Assembly (NCBI RefSeq): GCF_900091955.1 | Contig: NZ_FMDF01000100.1 | Coordinates: 47,872 to 111,871, forward strand | Source: Streptomyces sp. Ncost-T10-10d | Lineage (GTDB): Bacteria > Actinomycetota > Actinomycetes > Streptomycetales > Streptomycetaceae | Reading direction: 5' to 3' | Length of the DNA stretch: 64,000 nt | Shown: piece after piece, positions 60,524 through 64,000 of the stretch | Layout: every line of letters starts with the position of its first letter | Numbering within the stretch: position 1 is the first letter of the stretch | Made by a program: the position numbers and the translations under genes | The notes under the pieces: generated by a model | What the model saw: only the letters and a program-made list of their open reading frames with translations | What the model was told of the DNA's origin: nothing | Databases searched by the model: none

Positions 60524-61312
60524 TTACGCCAGCTTCGCGGCCTGGGCCTCGACCACCGCGGTCGGCAGCTCGAAGTCCTCGCCCCCGCCCATCGCGGCCA
60601 GGTTCATCGAGGAGAACGAGGCGAACGAGGGGCCCTGACGCATGGCCACGAGCTTGAACTGGACCTTCTCGCCGCCCTGCTCCACCTGCACCGTCCAGGC
60701 GGCCGCGTCCTCCCCGCCCTTGACCTGCTCCTCGGTGATCTTGCTGACCTTCTGCTTCTCACCGGCGGCCGTGAAGTCGAACCCGCCCGCGCAGTCGGTG
60801 GCGGCGGTGCGCAGCGAGGCGACCGACTCCTCCGCGCCCTTGCCGTCGTACGAGCCGAGGGCCAGCTGCGTCGTCGTGATGTCGAACGCCGCCTTGAACG
60901 CGTCTTCGGCATCCGCGCCGTCCTGCTCGTCCATGCTGCCCTTCTTGGGCTCGCTGACGACCGTCCGCTTGGTGAACGCCGCGGGCTCACCGACCTGCGC
61001 CCCCATCAGCGCGTCGGCGAACGGGGCGCAGACCTCCTTCTCGACCTTGATGTCGTCGACGGAGATCACGTCCTTGGCCGCGGCCTTGGCGATCTTGTGC
61101 CCCTTGACGTCGCCCTGGGCCAGCGCCGCCTTCTCCAGCTCGGCGGCGGTCAGCTCCTTGGCGGCCGGCTTCGCGGCCGCGGACTCCTTGCCCTTGGCAT
61201 CCGCCCCCTTGTCACCGGAACCGGAGTCCGATCCGCCGCAGGCGGTGGCGAGCAGGGCCAGGGACACCGCGGTGGCGGCAACAGCAGTACGGCGTATGGC
61301 GGTGGATCGCAT
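60524..61312 (-). CDS. Lipoprotein, unknown function
   Basis: 262 residues. Signal and lipobox SLALLATACGGSD, then a low-complexity Gly/Lys/Ala linker and a folded part (LTAAELEKAALAQGDVKGHK; ACAPFADALMGAQVG-like region reads VCAPFADALMG). Two cysteines (EVCAPF, TDCAGG) may pair. LTAAELEKAALAQGDVKGHK is a pattern I recall from Streptomyces lipoproteins of this size; no biochemical role is known. Confidence 0.8.
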   Translation of the reverse strand: MRSTAIRRTAVAATAVSLALLATACGGSDSGSGDKGADAKGKESAAAKPAAKELTAAELEKAALAQGDVKGHKIAKAAAKDVISVDDIKVEKEVCAPFADALMGAQVGEPAAFTKRTVVSEPKKGSMDEQDGADAEDAFKAAFDITTTQLALGSYDGKGAEESVASLRTAATDCAGGFDFTAAGEKQKVSKITEEQVKGGEDAAAWTVQVEQGGEKVQFKLVAMRQGPSFASFSSMNLAAMGGGEDFELPTAVVEAQAAKLA

Positions 61313-61492
61313 GGTCCGGTCCGTCTCTCTGAGCTGGGCGTTCGGGTTTTGCTCACTCTATGAGCGACAGATGGTTTGACGATCAATCAATCGGGGCACG
61401 GGATCTGATCGTGATGGCGCCGTGATCATCCTGTGAAAGCGCTGTCTCGCCGCAAGCCGGATGGAACACCGACACAGAGGGCAATTCATCCC

Positions 61493-62515
61493 ATGCAGCC
61501 AGATGACACAACTGCGCACGTTCTCCGGTCCGTTGGCGTGACAGAGGACCGTATCGCCGCAGTGGCGCCCCTCGCCGGAGGCACGTTCAACGCCGTCACC
61601 CGGGTGACCCTCACCGACGGCAGCGACTGGGTGGTGAAGACACCGCCGCCCACGACCGAGGGAACCCTGATGAGTTACGAGCGCGATCTGCTGGCCAACG
61701 AGGTCGAGTTCTACACCTGCGCGGGCGAGTCGGCGGCAGTCCCCCGCGTCCTGCACAGCGAACTCGATCCGGACGCCCCGACCGGCCCGTACGTGATCAT
61801 GTCGGCCTGCCCGGGTCGGCCCTGGTACGACATCGCCGGGGCCGCGGGCGATCGCGTCCTGTCCGACGCCGAGGAGCGTCGGCTCAGGAACGAACTGGGG
61901 CGCACCGTCGCCCGGTTGCACTCCGTCACGGGCTCCGGCGGATTCGGCTATCCGGCCCGGGCGTTGGGCCCGTTGGCCCCGACCTGGCGGCAGGCGTTCA
62001 CGACGATGACGGACGCCGTACTCGCCGACGCGGACACCTACCGTGCCCGGCTGCCGCGCCCTGCAGTCGGTATCCGCGCGCTGATCGCCGCCGCCTCGCC
62101 CGTACTCGACGACGTCACCCGGCCCGCCCTGGTCCACTTCGACCTCTGGCCGGGCAACCTGCTCGTCGACGGGGAGCCCGGCGCGCGCACCATCGGCGGG
62201 ATCATCGACGGTGAGCGGATGTTCTGGGGCGACCCGGTCGCCGACTTCGTATCGCTCGCCCTGTTCGCGGACATGGAGGAGGACGAGGACTTCCTCGCCG
62301 GGTACGGGAGCGGGCGCGGGCAGCCGTTGGTCTTCGACGCGTCCGTGCGGCTGCGGCTCGCGCTCTATCGCTGCTACCTCTACCTGATCATGCTGGTGGA
62401 GACCGTTCCGCGCCGCGTTCCCCAGGAGCACCTCGATCGGGTGTGGAAGGAAGTCGGTCCGCAGCTCGAATCGGCACTGGCCGACGTGGAAGCGGCACTG
62501 CGGGCACGGGACTGA
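61493..62515 (+). CDS. APH/fructosamine-kinase-like phosphotransferase
   Basis: 340 residues from ATG 61493 (AGAGGG upstream). Nucleotide loop PLAGGTFNAVTRVTLTDGSD, Lys in WVVKTPPP, catalytic loop LVHFDLWPGNLLVD and metal-binding IIDGERMFWGDPVADF. It phosphorylates a hydroxyl of a small molecule, such as a sugar or aminoglycoside; the substrate is unknown. Divergent from the lipoprotein gene. Confidence 0.87.
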   Translation: MQPDDTTAHVLRSVGVTEDRIAAVAPLAGGTFNAVTRVTLTDGSDWVVKTPPPTTEGTLMSYERDLLANEVEFYTCAGESAAVPRVLHSELDPDAPTGPYVIMSACPGRPWYDIAGAAGDRVLSDAEERRLRNELGRTVARLHSVTGSGGFGYPARALGPLAPTWRQAFTTMTDAVLADADTYRARLPRPAVGIRALIAAASPVLDDVTRPALVHFDLWPGNLLVDGEPGARTIGGIIDGERMFWGDPVADFVSLALFADMEEDEDFLAGYGSGRGQPLVFDASVRLRLALYRCYLYLIMLVETVPRRVPQEHLDRVWKEVGPQLESALADVEAALRARD

Positions 62516-62534
62516 CCGCAGCGCCGTCTCCCCC

Positions 62535-64000
62535 TCAGCCGGCCAGCGCCCGCTGTGCCTCGTGGAGGTTCGGCGGCCACACCGCCTCCGGTGCGCCGTA
62601 CGCCTCCAGCCGGGTGTGCAGATCGCCGGTGAAGTCGGGGACATCGATCTGGTCGAACTCCGTCACCTCGCTGACGCCGACCGTCGCGCTGTACGGGGCC
62701 AGCCCGTCGATCCGCATCAGGCCGGCCCGCCCGTTGGTGACCCGGATGTTCCAGTGCGTGAAGCGGGCGCCGAAGAGCGGCCCCGCGCTCGCGTCGCCGC
62801 CGTGACGCCCGTTGTTGTTCACGGTGATGTCGGTGCGGACGTTGGCGAACGGCATGCCCCGGTGGGAGTCGAACGTCCCCATCTCCATCACGCCGCGAGA
62901 CCAGACGTTGTGGCTGGACAGGCCCTCGACGTTGATGCCGTGCAGCTGCGTTCCGGCGGGCGCCGGGACGGTCCGCCGAGCGATGGTGAAGTCCTCGATG
63001 AGGTTGTCGTGCGAGCCCTCGCGGCAGTAGTACGGGTGATGGGAGCCGCGGCCCTCGACCCGTGTGCGGCGCAGGGTGCAGGCGGACGCGCCGATCAGCC
63101 CGAAGCCGTTGTCGACATGGCGGACGGTGATGTCGTCGGCCCAGCAGTCGTACGCGCACTGGAACGCGACCCCGTTGTAGCCCTTGTCGAGCAGATGCTG
63201 CGACTGCGGGGTCTCGACCGCTTCGAGCGTGAGACCCTCGACGCCGGAGCCGGTGAGCGGGGCGGCGAGAGTGGTCAGGCGCGGGTCCCACTCGGGACGG
63301 ATGTCGAGCGGAAGCGGGCGCTCCAGCGTGACCCTGCGGCCGTGGACGGAGGCGACCCGAACCGGCCACTCGTAGGGGATGTACGAGGTCAGCTTGGTCT
63401 TGTCGTCCCAGTAGTACGCCTCGGGGCCGGGGCCGCCGCCCGCCATGTGCTCCAGGAGCGTGTGGTCGGCGTCGTCGGCGAGGCGGAGCAGTACGAGTGC
63501 GCCGCGCTCCAGGTTCTTCGTGGACTCGACGGTGATGGACCGGGCGCCTCGGACGGCGGGGGCGACGGTGGTCAGGGTCTGCCACGCGTCGCGCCTGTTG
63601 CCGGTCCAGCCCTCGAAAGGCCAGGACTTGGCCTTGATCGCGTCGGTGAGCGAGGCCCAACGGTCCTTCGGGCAGAGCCAGATGAGGCCGCCGGCCCACG
63701 ACCAGCTGGACTTGTCGCCGCCGTAGCGGCTGCCGTACACACCGATCAGCTCGGTGAGGCTCTTGGTCGCGTACAGCTTGGTGCGGCCGCTGCCCGCACC
63801 GCGCACCACCACATTGCTGTGGCCGATCCGGATGATGTCGTCGATGCGGTACGTGCCTGCGGGGATGAGCACCGTGCCACCGCCACGCTCTCCGGCAGCG
63901 GCGATGGCACGGTTGATCGCGGGGGCGGCGTCGGCCGAGTTGTCCGGCTTCGCGCCGTAGTGCAGGACGTCGGCGACGAAACCGCGGCCTGTACGGCGGG
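62535..64000 (-). CDS. Right-handed beta-helix (pectate-lyase-like) protein, N-terminus beyond the window
   Basis: Open to the right edge; at least 488 codons. The visible start reads GRGFVADVLHYGAKPDNSAD, AAPAINRAIAAAGERGGGTV, LIPAGTYRIDD, the typical beginning of Pectate_lyase_3/GH28-like helices (GAKPDNxxDxxPAI). Later coils carry NVVVRGAGSGRTKLY, DSHRGMPFANVRTDITVNNN. It is probably secreted and acts on plant or microbial polysaccharide, but the signal peptide lies outside. A GTG at 63872 is not the true start. Confidence 0.82.
   Translation of the reverse strand, partial: RRTGRGFVADVLHYGAKPDNSADAAPAINRAIAAAGERGGGTVLIPAGTYRIDDIIRIGHSNVVVRGAGSGRTKLYATKSLTELIGVYGSRYGGDKSSWSWAGGLIWLCPKDRWASLTDAIKAKSWPFEGWTGNRRDAWQTLTTVAPAVRGARSITVESTKNLERGALVLLRLADDADHTLLEHMAGGGPGPEAYYWDDKTKLTSYIPYEWPVRVASVHGRRVTLERPLPLDIRPEWDPRLTTLAAPLTGSGVEGLTLEAVETPQSQHLLDKGYNGVAFQCAYDCWADDITVRHVDNGFGLIGASACTLRRTRVEGRGSHHPYYCREGSHDNLIEDFTIARRTVPAPAGTQLHGINVEGLSSHNVWSRGVMEMGTFDSHRGMPFANVRTDITVNNNGRHGGDASAGPLFGARFTHWNIRVTNGRAGLMRIDGLAPYSATVGVSEVTEFDQIDVPDFTGDLHTRLEAYGAPEAVWPPNLHEAQRALAG

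Overview
High-GC actinobacterial chromosome, almost certainly Streptomyces. Diagnostic genes are a GAF-PAS-GGDEF protein of the CdgB type, TerD, HbpS with SenS-SenR, the sugar-import ATPase MsiK, PhoU next to PhoR-PhoP, CarD, IspD-IspF, CysS and RlmB. Their order resembles the S. coelicolor SCO4281 to SCO4209 neighbourhood as I remember it. Rare TTA (bldA) codons are present in three genes.

Layout. 1-20495 is mostly core: a diguanylate cyclase, flavin reductase, ArfB-like hydrolase, TerD, a secreted M4 protease, an M1 lipoprotein peptidase, hbpS/senS/senR, a pentapeptide protein, two FAD enzymes, a quinone oxidoreductase behind a SoxR-type operator, and an efflux pump with a divergent TetR regulator. 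20496-24388 is accessory: two IS remnants, a membrane protein split by a -1 frameshift at a slippery heptamer, a secreted protein, a 44-residue protein made of four CxxCxGxG motifs, and a small membrane protein.

24389-37301 is a mobile-element remnant inserted in tRNA-Thr(TGT). A 44-bp copy of the tRNA 3' part lies at the left end and the intact tRNA at the right, next to a decayed integrase and a relaxase tail. The cargo has two modules. The first is a four-gene operon with overlapping start and stop codons (class III cyclase, NTPase/HEAT-like protein, unknown protein, Pycsar-type membrane effector) preceded by a Crp/Fnr regulator gene. The second holds HD, NUDIX, XRE-DUF5919, HAD, radical SAM, dTMP-kinase-like, methyltransferase, CYTH and zinc-ribbon-like proteins. 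The first module is the best candidate for an undescribed immune system. The cyclase tail and the NTPase head share a repeated motif that could dock the two proteins.

37302-53947 is core again: msiK, an NDP-sugar nucleotidyltransferase, a DoxX protein, rlmB-cysS, ispD-ispF, carD, phoP-phoR, phoU with PHO boxes, a 49-residue Cys-rich protein, an MFS transporter and phosphoglycerate mutase. 54001-64000 is mixed: a small secreted protein, a dead integrase fragment, a PadR-ABC transporter operon, lipoproteins, a P-loop protein, a possible toxin-antitoxin pair, an APH-like kinase and a truncated right-handed beta-helix protein.

The long open frames antisense to many genes are GC-bias shadows and are left out.
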